Source of the DNA: Eonycteris spelaea
Lineage: Eukaryota > Chordata > Mammalia > Chiroptera > Pteropodidae
Direction of reading: 5' to 3'
Assembly (NCBI GenBank): GCA_003508835.1
Contig: PUFA01000027.1
Coordinates: forward strand, 620,001-684,000
DNA length: 64,000 nucleotides
The position numbers and the translations under genes are program-made. The notes under the pieces were generated by a model. The model did no database searches and was not told the DNA's origin. It was given only the letters and a program-made list of their open reading frames with translations. Shown in pieces: positions 51,673 to 62,543 of this stretch (position 1 is the first letter of the stretch; every line of letters starts with the position of its first letter).

Positions 51673-51988
51673 TGTGTGTCGAGTCATTTCTAGCTGCTAT
51701 AGCAAAAAATATCATAGATGGGGTGACTAAAGAACAATTATATTTCACAGTTCGGAGTCTGGGAAGTCCAAGATCAGGGTCCTCCAGTGGTCGGGTTCTC
51801 GGTGAAGACTCTCTTCCTAGTTTACAGACAACCATTTTCTAGTTGTATCCTCACATGGCAGAGAGCAGAGAAAGAAACAAGCTCTCTCATTTGTCTTTTT
51901 ATAAGAGCACTAATCCCTTCATGAGGGCTCACCTTCATGATCTAATTATTTGTCCAAGACCCCCCGTCTCCAAATACCATCACACAGC
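51673..51988 (-). mobile_element. ERVL-MaLR LTR (MLT1/MST-type), reverse orientation
   Basis: The run follows the reverse complement of MLT1-type LTRs: AGCTGCTATAGCAAAAAATA, TTCGGAGTCTGGGAAGTCCA, GTATCCTCACATGGCAGAGA, TTTTATAAGAGCACTAATCC, ATGAGGGCTCACCTTCATGA. No internal retroviral sequence adjoins it. Confidence 0.8.
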
Positions 51989-52595
51989 AGTCAAGTGATC
52001 CTTTAAGACTGATGAGATCACATCACTGCTTTCCAGAGGAAAGGCTCTCCAGTGTCATCCCATTTCCTGTAGAATGATATCAAAGTCCTTCCATGGTTTA
52101 CAAGGTCTTACATAGTCTTGTCCTACTTCACCACTACTCTGATGCTCCTCATCATTGTCTTGCTTCCTCTGTTACACTGGCCTCTGCTGTTCCTCAAACC
52201 TACCAAGCACATTCACACCTCTGAGCCTTTGTACTTGCTGTTCCCTCTGGCTCAAATGCTCTCTACCTACTCATCTTCATGTCTGCCTTCCTCACTTCCT
52301 TCAGGTCTCACTCAAGTGTCATTAGAGGGATGTTTTCTAACTACCCTGCACGGTGCAAGCACTGCAGTCTCTGTCCATCTTACTTCACTTTAGTTTTCTT
52401 TCTTAGCACTCCTTATCATCTGATACATTAGAGTTTATTTGTTTAGTGTCGGTCTCCACTCTACCTCCAGAATGTAATTTCCAGAAGATCAGGAACTTTG
52501 TTTTATATTCTCTTGTATCACTAAAATAATCATTTGGCACATGGTAGGCGCTGAAGAAATATTTGTTGAATAAATGAACAAATGAATAAATGAGC
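51989..52595 (+). repeat. L2 LINE, long 3' end
   Basis: One of the best preserved ancient repeats here. It includes CAAAGTCCTTCCATGGTTTA, TTTGTACTTGCTGTTCCCTC, CTCACTTCCTTCAGGTCTCA and the terminal GGCACATGGTAGGCGCTGAA with ATTTGTTGAATAAATGAACA. Confidence 0.92.
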
Positions 52596-53014
52596 TCTCC
52601 TCTTATTATCCAGGCTTTCAACAGTTTATTAATTAAGTTTATTAATTAAGAATAGGTATGTGTAATATAAATTTTAGTATATAATTTTAGGTATTTTATA
52701 AATTACATTAATTTATCTAACCAATATTCTGCTAGGGGACTTCAGCTGGGATTGTTGTCCATGAAGGTGTTACTTAAAGATACTTGATTTACATACCATA
52801 GATAAAATTATTTCTAAAGTAACCAAGACTATAAAGTCAGTATATTCAATTGAAATGATCTCATACACTGGAATGTGTGTGTAATCGATGTGAATTTTGT
52901 TAAAAATATTTGTTCCTCCTTATACAGAGTGGAGAGCAGTTTGGAAGCGAGAGGTGGCTAGATGGGTTTTAATCCATTATACTCTTTTTCCTACCATTTT
53001 ATTATTCTAGGTTT
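52596..53014. other. Unassigned; short 13-bp tandem duplication
   Basis: GTTTATTAATTAA is repeated at 52624-52649. Nothing else recognised. Confidence 0.5.
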
Positions 53015-53252
53015 TTGCTTAAGAGTAGGAGCACTGGAGCCAGGCTGTGTTGGTTCAAAGCCAGACCCTGCCACTGTTAGCTTTGTGTCCTTGGGTAAGT
53101 TATTTAATTTCTTTTGAGTCTCAATTTCCCTATCTGGGTTAAGACTGTCTGCCTCTAGGGTCATCCTGAGGATTTAATGAATTAATCCATGCAAAGCACT
53201 TACAGGATTGGCACATAGAAAGTTCATGTTAGCTATGATGATTATTAATATT
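53015..53252 (+). repeat. MIR SINE, nearly full length
   Basis: Consensus order throughout: GGAGCACTGGAGCCAGGCTG, TGCCACTGTTAGCTTTGTGT, CCTTGGGTAAGTTATTTAAT, GTCATCCTGAGGATTTAATG, GCAAAGCACTTACAGGATTG. Confidence 0.92.
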
Positions 53253-53999
53253 CTTCCTGATAAAACAGCTGTCACTTCTTAGACTTTTACTGTCCTTGTT
53301 CCTGGGCACCTGGCCCAGGATTTACTGCACAATGCTCTGTGTCCAATCGGGTTAGCCACACACCCTTGGAGCCCTTGCTTCTAGTGTTGTATGCTCGGTC
53401 TTTTTCTCCCTCGCTCCCTTCGTTCCTCCCTCTCTCTTTCTTCCTTCTCATTCCTCCCTTCGTCCTTCTCATAAATTCTGCATTTCCTTACTGTCTTCTA
53501 CATTCTCTCTCTCACACACTGCAGTCTGTTCTGCATTAGCTTTCTCTGTCCTCTCCTCCATTCTTCTGTTTCTTTCTGCTCTCATTCACAGAATGAGTTT
53601 GGAGAAAAGGACCTGTCATGTCACCAGGAAGAGTCCCCTGAACAAATCTTTCAGAGTTCTCACTTCCTGGGTAGATTTTTGTTCCTTCAAGGAGCTTTTG
53701 CTTTAGAGATCAGAGGCCCTTTATCAAAGACTGTCTGCTGCTCAAGTTGATCAGAAATGCCCATCTCAGCACTTTTAATCCCTGTGTGGGTTATACCAGC
53801 AGCATCCAGTACTGTAGAAAACACTGACTTGTCTTATCAACAATCAACATAACCTGTTGCATGGCTCATTGCCGTGGAGGCATTGATGAATAATGTCATT
53901 GCTTTTGTGCCTAACATAGTTCAATTCCAGCAATGGTGAGAATGTAGGAAGGAATGAAAGATGTGTACAGTGGCAACATGTTCAGTTTTTATTTCCCTT
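53253..53999. other. Unassigned, pyrimidine-rich at 53400-53590
   Basis: No gene or named repeat. Confidence 0.4.
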
Positions 54000-54190
54000 C
54001 ATTTATTAGATTAGGAACTCCTTGAGTGAAGGGACCATGTCTATTGTATCGTATTAAGGCTTCAAATATGAATTTGGGTTGGATGCAGTCATGGAGTTAA
54101 TAACAGTAGTATACTTACTTTTAGTGTATACAACTACCATCTAGCTTAGTGCCTTACACTCAATACATTTTCAGTAAATAAACATTCCCC
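54000..54190 (+). repeat. L2 LINE 3' end fragments
   Basis: ATTAGATTAGGAACTCCTTG, then AGGGACCATGTCTATTGTAT and later TAGTGCCTTACACTCAATAC resemble two overlapping L2 ends. Confidence 0.55.
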
Positions 54191-54439
54191 GAATTTTTGC
54201 TTCCCAAGAATTAGATAAAAGTGGTAAAAAAAATTCTGAGTACACAGACTAAAAAAAGAAAACCATGAATAAGGGCAGTGCTTTATGTGACTATTGTTCA
54301 GGTTGCTTTGTAAAATAAAATTCTAAGTACTAAACTGACACACTAATAAAAGTATTACCACAAATCTCTATAGTCCTATGAATTTTTATAGCATCTTTTT
54401 TGTGGCAGTCATTTACTGTAAATTATAGTGATATGGAAA
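54191..54439. other. Unassigned
   Basis: No recognisable feature. Confidence 0.4.
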
Positions 54440-54562
54440 TATATCTTCATTTTCTATTACTTGTAAAACTCCTTGGGGAACTAGTTCTTATGGTTGTACC
54501 ATATATACCATATACATTCAATACCTGTTTGCTGAATAAATGAATGAATGATTAAATGGATG
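54440..54562 (+). repeat. L2 LINE 3' end fragment
   Basis: TTGTAAAACTCCTTGGGGAA, then CATTCAATACCTGTTTGCTG and the AATAAATGAATGAATG terminus. Confidence 0.65.
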
Positions 54563-56109
54563 ACATTACACTTCCAATCATTCAGAATGTTAGAAAAGGT
54601 TTTACTTGCTAGAATGGTCTTAGTAAGTTATTATCTATATGATCTATATGGATTGACATAAAATATAAAATTAAATAAGTCAAAATGATATTAAACATTT
54701 TTTTTTATGATTCAAAAGTCACCTCAAGATCTTTAAGTTATCTTTATGTGAGCACAATTCCACATTCCGACTGGTCTCCTAAAATATATCTCCATCTTTT
54801 TTTTTTTTTTTGTCTACCAGTACTTTACCATTCCTTCAAAAGAAATGTGCTTTTTCAAGTTGTCTAGCTGTATGGATTCTAAATAAAAAGTAATTTTATA
54901 TTTTGGTTGGAAAGATTTAAAAAGGCTGAAGTACATTAGAAAGACAATACAACACTGAACCAAGGTGATGAAAACGATTGCATTTTAATTTTTCTTTAAT
55001 ATATTTGTATCTTAATATATTACATTTCTGGACCAAAATAGTTTGCTCATTTCTGTTGCTTGAGCAGGAGGAAATCATTATAATGAAAAGAGTTATTGAA
55101 AATGGTCCATGTTGTGTAATTCCCAGGATAAATGGGCTGAGTAGCAAATATTTCTGCTGTGAACTGTTTTTATACCAAAATGTGCATTATTAAACCCATT
55201 TGTTGAACACATTGAAAGAGAGAATATCTTCCTAACCCAACACTGGAAAACGTTTATTTGCCATTTCTTTCTTTCCTCTGCTCAGATCTTGTTAGATATT
55301 GTTTCTGGGTTTTTTGAAATCCATCCACATTAGAGGACGGGAAATCATAGATGAGGAAAACAGAAAAGCAGACTTTACAATTTATAAACATATTTAAAAC
55401 AAGATCATAAGAATTTTAAAATGGTATACATTATAGAAATAGCATGTGGGAAAGCATGTAGAACGATGTAATGGATGACTATTTTTTACACTATCATAAA
55501 GATGCAGTATGTCTGAAGAACACAAAAAATCACAGAGTCATTAGGAAATGAGAACTTGAGTGTAGCAAAAAAATTTCTTTGATTTTATAAGTATGTTGCT
55601 TTATGTATAGTGGATGTTTAAGCAATATATATTTAACTATTGCCTTTTAAAACACTGCAGCCAGGGTGTTTTTATTTCATTTCGAGTAATCATATGTGAG
55701 CCCAATTCCATATTGCAATTACTTCCAAAAATGAACTAAAGTGTTTGTTGAAACATCAATGGAATATCCAAAGATTAGAGTTGAAGGTAATAGCAACAGC
55801 TGGAGTGGAAGGAGCAGAAAACAGTTTTGCTCTTTGATGGTGCTTTCTTTCTACGGTAACATCATTTATCTAGAGTTGAACTGGAAGCAGGACATCCAGG
55901 TGAAGATTCATTCACATCTATTGCATGTCTACCAGCTTGGTATTAAGTGTAGGGGCATGTTATGAGAAGTCATTAATGTGGTATTGGACTTCTGGAGATA
56001 TCTGGAAATTTTGCAGTATTTCTTCATAGTGTCCCTGCTTTAACAATGTCAAATAGTGAGAGGATACACTTTCCCAAATATCAGATACCCCAGGTTTTTT
56101 ATATACCTC
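54563..56109. other. Unassigned intergenic DNA
   Basis: AT-rich with a poly(T) at about 54797-54811. No gene or repeat recognised. Confidence 0.4.
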
Positions 56110-56123
56110 AAGAATGAGGATGT

Positions 56124-56326
56124 GGTTCCACAGTGTAGTGGTTAGCATGTCTGCTTTACACACAGAAGGTCCTGGGTTCACTCCCCAGTGGAGCCACGGT
56201 CCATGGTCTATGGCCATGCCACCCTGAACAAGCCCGATGTCTGATCTTGGAAGCTAAACAGGGTGGGAGACCACCTAGGAAGACCAGGTGCTGTAGGCAT
56301 AAATAGAAAAATTAAAAAAAAAAAAA
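56124..56326 (+). repeat. tRNA-Val/5S rRNA hybrid SINE (MEG-TR type of fruit bats)
   Basis: The head, 56124-56196, is exactly 73 nt and follows tRNA-Val(UAC): acceptor GGTTCCA pairing with TGGAGCC, anticodon loop TTTACAC, T-arm stems CTGGG and CCCAG. A 9-nt linker leads to 5S rRNA sequence at 56206-56300 (GTCTATGGCCATGCCACCCT ... GGTGCTGTAGGCAT), and an A-rich tail ends near 56326. The 5S part lacks about 20 nt after GGAAGCTAAACAGGGT. The target duplication AAGAATGAG lies at 56110-56118 and 56325-56333, proving insertion by L1-type retroposition. The C-A mismatch in the anticodon stem and the altered T-loop show decay, so it is not a working tRNA or 5S gene. The family name is from memory. 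Confidence 0.9.
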
Positions 56327-56333
56327 GAATGAG

Positions 56334-57787
56334 ATCCGTGGGCAGAACCACTAACCTGGAGAGCATGTTATTTTTCAAAGTAATCCTCTGTATCTAAAAG
56401 GAAGACGGTGTATTCTAATTTTTTCTCCCTAAATTCCATACTTTGTTTAATCTTACTTATATAATCATAGTCTTGGACTAATTTTTGAAAACACCTCACA
56501 TATGGAAAATATAATTGATATGATTATTAAAATGTGTACCTTTTACATTAGAACAGAGAACGCAAATTTTTATGTTTTCTGACATATAAATAATAGTATG
56601 ATAACTTTACAAGCACCTAGTATATTTGTAGATAATCTGATTATTGCAAAGCCAGCTTCTTGAATGGGTAGCTACCCAAATTATTTACAGCATAATGAAT
56701 GCCTTTAAATCACCATACAATAAATCCCTTCCAAGAAATTTTTTTAGTAGGGGCACTATATTGTAGCAGTAAAGACTGACACTGACAAACACCTGTCCTT
56801 TACAGTTACAGACTAAAAGGCAGGTGTTCTCACATTTATTATGCTTCTATTGTGCTTTTTATCACTATTGTAACAGTTACTTGAAAATGTTAATAATTTG
56901 AAATCTTTCAGAGACAATACTGTTTGTGCTTTATCACTAAAAGTAAACAAACCCTATTTCTTCATTGAGATGAATTTCTATCCTTATTTAAGTGTAGTAA
57001 GTTCTTGGAATTCCAATTACCACTTTCCTAATTTCCTTCCTGCAGTATTAATTTTCCTTGGGAAAATAGTCATCTCGCCTGCTGGACCCTTCTCTCAGTC
57101 TGACTTTGTTTGATATGAGATCAAAGAGCTTTTATTTTCTGTATCAATTAGACTGGCTGTCTTGTCTCAATGAGATTAAGTAGCCTCTGGAGACCAGCAA
57201 CACCAGAACAGCGGTGGATGAACTAATGGTTAGCATACAATATGGCTGTCTTAATTCTTTCTAAATGATAGTTTGTCTAGTCTGATGTCTTTCTTTTATG
57301 ACTGTGTCCATGGCTCATTTGTTCAGGGCAACCATGCAGCACACACCAGACCTGATAATCAGTGGTTCGAGTTTCTAAAAAGGCTGGAGAGACACATCTA
57401 TTTTTTCCTAGGCTAACCATGTTTCCAATACTAAGAAAAAGCCAGATTTTTTGTTATTCCTTTGATTTTTTTGGTAGAATATGAAGTATCAGAATATTTT
57501 ACTTCAAATAAAGTCAAAATCCTATACCCAGAATTTCCCCGAAGTTGCTTAAAGGAAGTGTTATCAAAAGCATTTGTTGAGCCCCAGGCAAATCTTCGTA
57601 AGCCTGGTGTTAGTCCTGTTATAATGTAGCCTCTTCTGTATCTAGAAGTTTATAGTCTGAATTTTCCACAGTCACATTCAACCACGAATCTTGAGATAAG
57701 ACTTAATTATCTCACTAGAGAAAGTGAAGTAATGTTTTTTAAAAAGTAAACAAGACACTGGTATTTATTAACAACATTCTCTTTCAA
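56334..57787. other. Unassigned intergenic DNA
   Basis: No gene or repeat recognised. Confidence 0.4.
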
Positions 57788-57847
57788 CACTTCACTTTCA
57801 GAGATTTCCTACCCTCTCACTTCACTTTCAGAGATTTCCTACCCTGC
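57788..57847. repeat. 30-bp tandem duplication with IRF-like motif
   Basis: The unit starting CACTTCACTTTCAGAGATTT occurs twice (57788-57817, 57818-57847), differing only in the last two bases. Its reverse strand reads GAAAGTGAAGTG, close to an interferon-regulatory-factor site. Confidence 0.93.
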
Positions 57848-58560
57848 TGCTTCATCAAGAAAAAAGAGATCCTCAGGCATAAACTCTAAGTTTGCCCCTC
57901 ACCATCTCTAGACATCTCTAGGGTTCAACCAATTCTTTCCCAGAAGGAAAATGTCTACTCCTTTCTAAGACTCCACCTTCAACCTGTGCCCCAAAGATCT
58001 GGTTTCCTCGTATCTCCCAATACTTCCATGATGTTTTTGACTAATCCTTTATCTTCTGGGTACAATATGCTCAAGACTCCAACATATGTTAAAGAAATTT
58101 TTAAAAAGGTGACAAAAATAGCTACTCTTTCTTTAGCTCAACTTCCTTTTTTTTCTGGGCTACACATTTCACCTTTTCTTCATAATCAAATCCTTAAGAA
58201 AGATAACTACATGACTTTATTCATTAGCTCTAATTCTCTTTTTAATCCACTACCATCTAATTTTTGCCCCATCCCTACCCTGCTGTTCTCACCAAGGCGA
58301 ATAAGAACACTCAGTTACCAATCAATGGACACCGTTCAATTCTCCTACTTGCCTCTCTGCTCCATTTTCCACTAATGATTAATCCTTCCAGCAGGAAAGC
58401 ATTTTCCCTTCTGAGTTCAGTCTCACTTCCTTCTCTTGGTCTCTCTTGTATAACCTAAGTGTTGTTCCTTCTGCCTTATTGCTTATTTTCTTTCCCTCTG
58501 TCCATCCCTTTGAAGCTGGGGTTGCCTACGGTTTCTTTCTCACCCTTCTCTCCTCCTTCC
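57848..58560 (+). repeat. Old L2 LINE fragment (coding region part)
   Basis: The block CACCAAGGCGAATAAGAACA, CCAATCAATGGACACCGTTC and TCTCCTACTTGCCTCTCTGC follows the part of L2 ORF2 that encodes ALAKVTND-like residues and the reverse transcriptase core. The frame is interrupted. Confidence 0.5.
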
Positions 58561-60569
58561 TCTCTTCTTCCCCCTTACTCCTAAGTAATCTCATGCTTTA
58601 GCCTAACTTCTCCAGCCACAGATCTGCATCTCCAACTACTCATAGGGATTCGCCTTAAGAAGGCACCTCAAAATTCAACACACAGTAAAGAATTGACACA
58701 GCACCCGCCCTATGGATTGTTTACACAAATTTCTCTTTCCATTCTCCCCAGCTCAGTCAGGACCCCAGGAATTGTTTTGTTTTGTTTTGATTAAGGTATT
58801 GGTGCTTTTGTTTCGAATGGCTGTAAAAGGTACATTATATTAAGTGCTTTTTAATTTACCATGAATATTTCACATACATTACCACCACCTGCATAGATAA
58901 TTGAAAAATCTTAATTGCCAGAGAAGGATCATATTAAACTGGTAGGAAACAATCTCAATTTGTGGAAAACTGAGCCTACTGAACTAAAAGGAAAAGAATG
59001 AATACATAAAGTGGCACAGAGTGCTTACTCATGGTACTAGAATGCCAATAAATGTGTAATATTCCACACCCTGAAGTTATTTTTTTTTAATAATTATTAA
59101 TCCCATCTACTGGAAAAGAGAGAATCAAAAAGATAGTAACTTGAGTTACTTATCAAATTTATGCTAAAAACCAAGCTAAAAATAAAAACTAAAATCCCAT
59201 TAGTTCCAAGAACCATAGTGTCTCTGTAGAGTGTCTTCTTACTGGTGTTTTCCTCATAATTGCCAAGTTATGGGATGGAAGAAAACAATTTTATTTTTGA
59301 TTGGCAGAGGTGGGCTTGAGGGTGACCTGGGAAAATGTTATGGGGAAGCAAAGATCAGAAGAACCAGCTCTTCTCTTTTCCCTATTTCCCTACGCTTGTA
59401 GATTTGCACAGATAATGCATATTCACTGTATAAAGTTCAGTCAACATGGATAAGACCCCTCATATAAATTGGAATATTGATCTGAGTTGGTCTGGTTTCA
59501 GAGTCCCTGATCTTTTATGTGCTAACAAACTCAGTTATTTTGTGAACTCTCCATTTGAGGTGATTTAAATCATTAGTAATACAAATTAGTAATTATATTA
59601 AATAACTCCACATTTTCTTTTAGCATGATGAGTCCTCTCAAAATAGGGCTGTTTCAGCCAACCCAATATAGCTACTATCACTGTATTTTTCCCTTTACTT
59701 TTTTCTTTCTTTTTTCCCCCCCTTGAGTCATGTTTTGCTGTGTTATGAGTATTTCCCAATTTTATCAACCCATGTACATAGATTTTCACTTAGCCCATAT
59801 CCTGCTTCCTACACTCTTCTAATCTTTATTTATGAATCATTCCAGATTTTACATATTCCAGAAATTATACTTACTTTCAAGTATATAACAGCCACTCTTC
59901 CTCCTTTATTTGAAATATTAACATTCCTCTTAAATGAACTCACCATTGCTCATCTTAATTTGCATAATTATAGTCGACTCTTATGAGTAATTATTGAGAC
60001 TTTTTTTCTTTTTCCCTTGCTCATCTTTTTGATTTTTTGTAGTGGGTGAGAGGTTTGGGGGACTTCTCTCACAGGGAAAGGAACATGGCTATGAGGGCAC
60101 TTCTATTTAACACTACTTACCTATTGGGCTTTGGCTCATTTAAAGAGCATTAGGCAGCTTGGGATGAGACAGAAGGAACCAGGATGGAAAAAGCAATTTC
60201 TCTGCATTAGAAAAGAATCAAGATGGAGAGCCTTAGGCTCAGATAGATGACCTAAGGTCTTCATGAGAATTTTGGATGTGGGAGTTTTTCCAGCTTTTGA
60301 GTGATGAGGAAAAGCACTCCTCTTATCCTAGAATTAGGAAGCAGTGCTTCAAGTTTAAAAAGGACAATTTCAGCTTCACCCAGTGAAATGAAATTTGGGG
60401 ATTTACATAAAGAGGTGGTTTAGTCTTAAATTACAAGATGCTTCCTGGAAATGAAAACATAATCAACTATTGGGTGTGGATGAGATGTTTGGGAATTCAT
60501 AATTGTCCTTTTCAATATATACTAAATATAAATAAAAATATATAAATAAAGATCTATATATATATAAAA
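58561..60569. other. Unassigned intergenic DNA
   Basis: A TTTTG repeat lies near 58773-58790. No gene or repeat otherwise recognised. Confidence 0.4.
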
Positions 60570-60960
60570 ACATATTTAATACTGGCTTTAAAAAATTCAA
60601 AATACAGAAGTGTATACAATGAAAAGTTAAGTCCTCTTCCTTTTCTCCCTTCTACATAGTCTTCCTTCCCCTCTCCCCACTTCCCCAGTTCCCTTGGTGG
60701 ACAAAACCACTGTTACCTAGTTTTTATTTATCCTGGAGAAATTTTATGCATTTACAAACATATATGTGCGAGTTATTCTTTTTTTCACCACGTGAATGAT
60801 AGCATACTATATACATGGTTTGCACCTTACTTTTTCCTCTTATCAATGTTCTTAAAAGATCTTTCCTTATGAATCCATATAGAGCTGCCTTGTGCTTTAC
60901 AACCACTGTACAATTTAATTAACCATGCCTTCTTTAGGTTTTTATACTCTCGTTATAAAA
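60570..60960 (-). mobile_element. Possible antisense L1 3' region
   Basis: AATACAGAAGTGTATACAAT, AAAACCACTGTTACCTAG, TTTTATGCATTTACAAACAT and AAGATCTTTCCTTATGAATC resemble a common antisense L1M segment. No poly(T) start is clear. Confidence 0.4.
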
Positions 60961-61262
60961 CTATACTGCATCATGACTGAGCAGAAAGAATGACATGAAA
61001 ACCCCTTGATGGGAGGGTTGGAGGCAGGGTCAGACAGAATGAACTGTTACTTTCACACGAACCAAACATTTTGAGATTCCAGTTCCCTGTGTGCCTCATT
61101 GCCATGCATAATGGGAAGAAACACCGAGGAGCTCCCTAAGAGGGCACTTATTGTTGTTCCCATATTAAGTTAGGCATTTCTATTATGTGGAGTCATTATG
61201 TAAAGTATCCCAGTCTTATATGGCAGTGATGGTACATGTTAGGAATATACCTGAGTTATCTG
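60961..61262. other. Unassigned intergenic DNA
   Basis: Nothing recognised. Confidence 0.4.
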
Positions 61263-61452
61263 AGAATACAGTGTTGTGGAAAGAGCATTGAGTATGGGTA
61301 GCAAGAATTCTGTTCAAGTCTCAGCTCTGCCTTTTACTGGTGTGATCACTGGAAGCCATTTGAGCTTTTCTGAGCCTTATTTTCTTCTGTAAAATGGGGA
61401 TAATAGCAACAAACTCATGTTTTAAGGATTTAATGAGATAATGCCAGGTAAA
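61263..61452 (+). repeat. MIR SINE
   Basis: GTTGTGGAAAGAGCATTGAG, AGTCTCAGCTCTGCCTTTTA, TTCTGTAAAATGGGGATAAT and AAGGATTTAATGAGATAATG are in consensus order. Confidence 0.88.
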
Positions 61453-61453
61453 C

Positions 61454-61592
61454 CAATGGTTCTCAAACTTTAGAGAATTTCTGATCCAAAAGGTCTGGAG
61501 TAGAGCTTGAGAATTTACATTTTATTTCTAATAAATTCTCATGTGAAGCCTATGCTGCTATTCTGCAGGCCAGAATTTGAGGAACACTCATA
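61454..61592 (+). mobile_element. MER5A-type hAT-Charlie element
   Basis: Starts AATGGTTCTCAAACTTTAG, then TTCTGATCCAAAAGGTCTGG, GAGCTTGAGAATTTACATTT, AATAAATTCTCATGTGA and ends AATTTGAGGAACACT. The central part is shortened. It directly abuts the MIR. Confidence 0.82.
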
Positions 61593-62014
61593 TAAGCCAT
61601 ATAGCAGTGACAGGTGATGTTATTGTTTTTGTCATTATAGCTATTTTCCAAGAGAGAACACTACCTTTACATACGTCCTCAGAGAAATAAGAGAGGCAAT
61701 GGCGATAGCCTTTGAATTAAAGTAAAAGTTCTGCTAGCTGACTGAATACATTGAAAATCACAGAAATCTCTAAAAAAATTGAGTTAGGGTATTAAACACA
61801 TAATTATGCACACTTTGAGTTTATTTAAATGTTCACAAACCTCTGAATTTGCTAGTTAACAGCACTTGACAGGAAGTGGAAGTACAAAAATAAACAAGAA
61901 AGGCTTGTCTCGTGACTATTTTGCCTTAACTGAACACAGAAAGTCCTGGAAATCTTGTAAGGCTGTCTGTCCCTTCATGATGTCTAGCCTCATTTTAAGA
62001 CCCCAATGTATTTT
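61593..62014. other. Unassigned intergenic DNA
   Basis: Nothing recognised. Confidence 0.4.
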
Positions 62015-62019
62015 ATGTT

Positions 62020-62538
62020 TGTATTAGTCAGGATTCTCCAGATAAACTAAAACTAAACCATCTGGGGTATCTATCTATCTATCTATCTATCTATCATCTA
62101 TTTATTATCTATCTCCAAAAAGATTTATTATAGGAAATTGGCTAATGCAAGTACAGAGTCTGAGAAGTCTGGACCCAGGAGAGCGTATGGTATACCTCTA
62201 GTCTGAGTCCAAGAACTAGGAAAGCCAGTGGTGTAAGTCCCTTTCCAAGTCTGAATCCAAAGGCAGAGGAAGACCAATGTTCCAGCTTAAAAGGCAGGGA
62301 GAGGGAATTCTTTTTTATTCAGACTTTTATTCTATTTAGACCTTTAATGGATTAAACCAGGCCCACCACCACGGAGAAGGCAATCCGCTTTACTCAGTCT
62401 ACTGATTCAAATGTTAATCTCACCCAGAAACACCCTCACAGACACACTCAGAAGCAGTGTTTAACTTAATATCAGGGCACCCTGTGGCCCAGTCAAGTTA
62501 ACACATAAAGTTGTTGACACACAAAATTAACTATCACA
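62020..62538 (-). mobile_element. Solo LTR, ERVL-type (MLT2-like), with 5-bp target duplication
   Basis: The element begins TGTATTAGTCAGGATTCTCC and ends AACTATCACA, the TG...CA ends of an LTR. The pentamer ATGTT flanks it on both sides (62015-62019 and 62539-62543). Internal blocks GATTCAAATGTTAATCTCAC and CCTGTGGCCCAGTCAAGTT fit an LTR read on the minus strand. No internal retroviral genes remain, so it is the product of LTR-LTR recombination. Family assignment is from memory. Confidence 0.82.
62069..62115. repeat. (TATC)n microsatellite inside the solo LTR
   Basis: About nine TATC units plus interrupted ones. Confidence 0.95.
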
Positions 62539-62543
62539 ATGTT

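Noticed and set aside
56124..56196. A functional tRNA-Val(UAC) gene
   Set aside because: It is fused to 5S sequence with an A tail and target duplication, and has an anticodon-stem mismatch and an altered T-loop. It is a SINE head.
56206..56300. A 5S rRNA gene
   Set aside because: About 20 nt of the internal promoter region are missing and it is part of the same retroposed unit.
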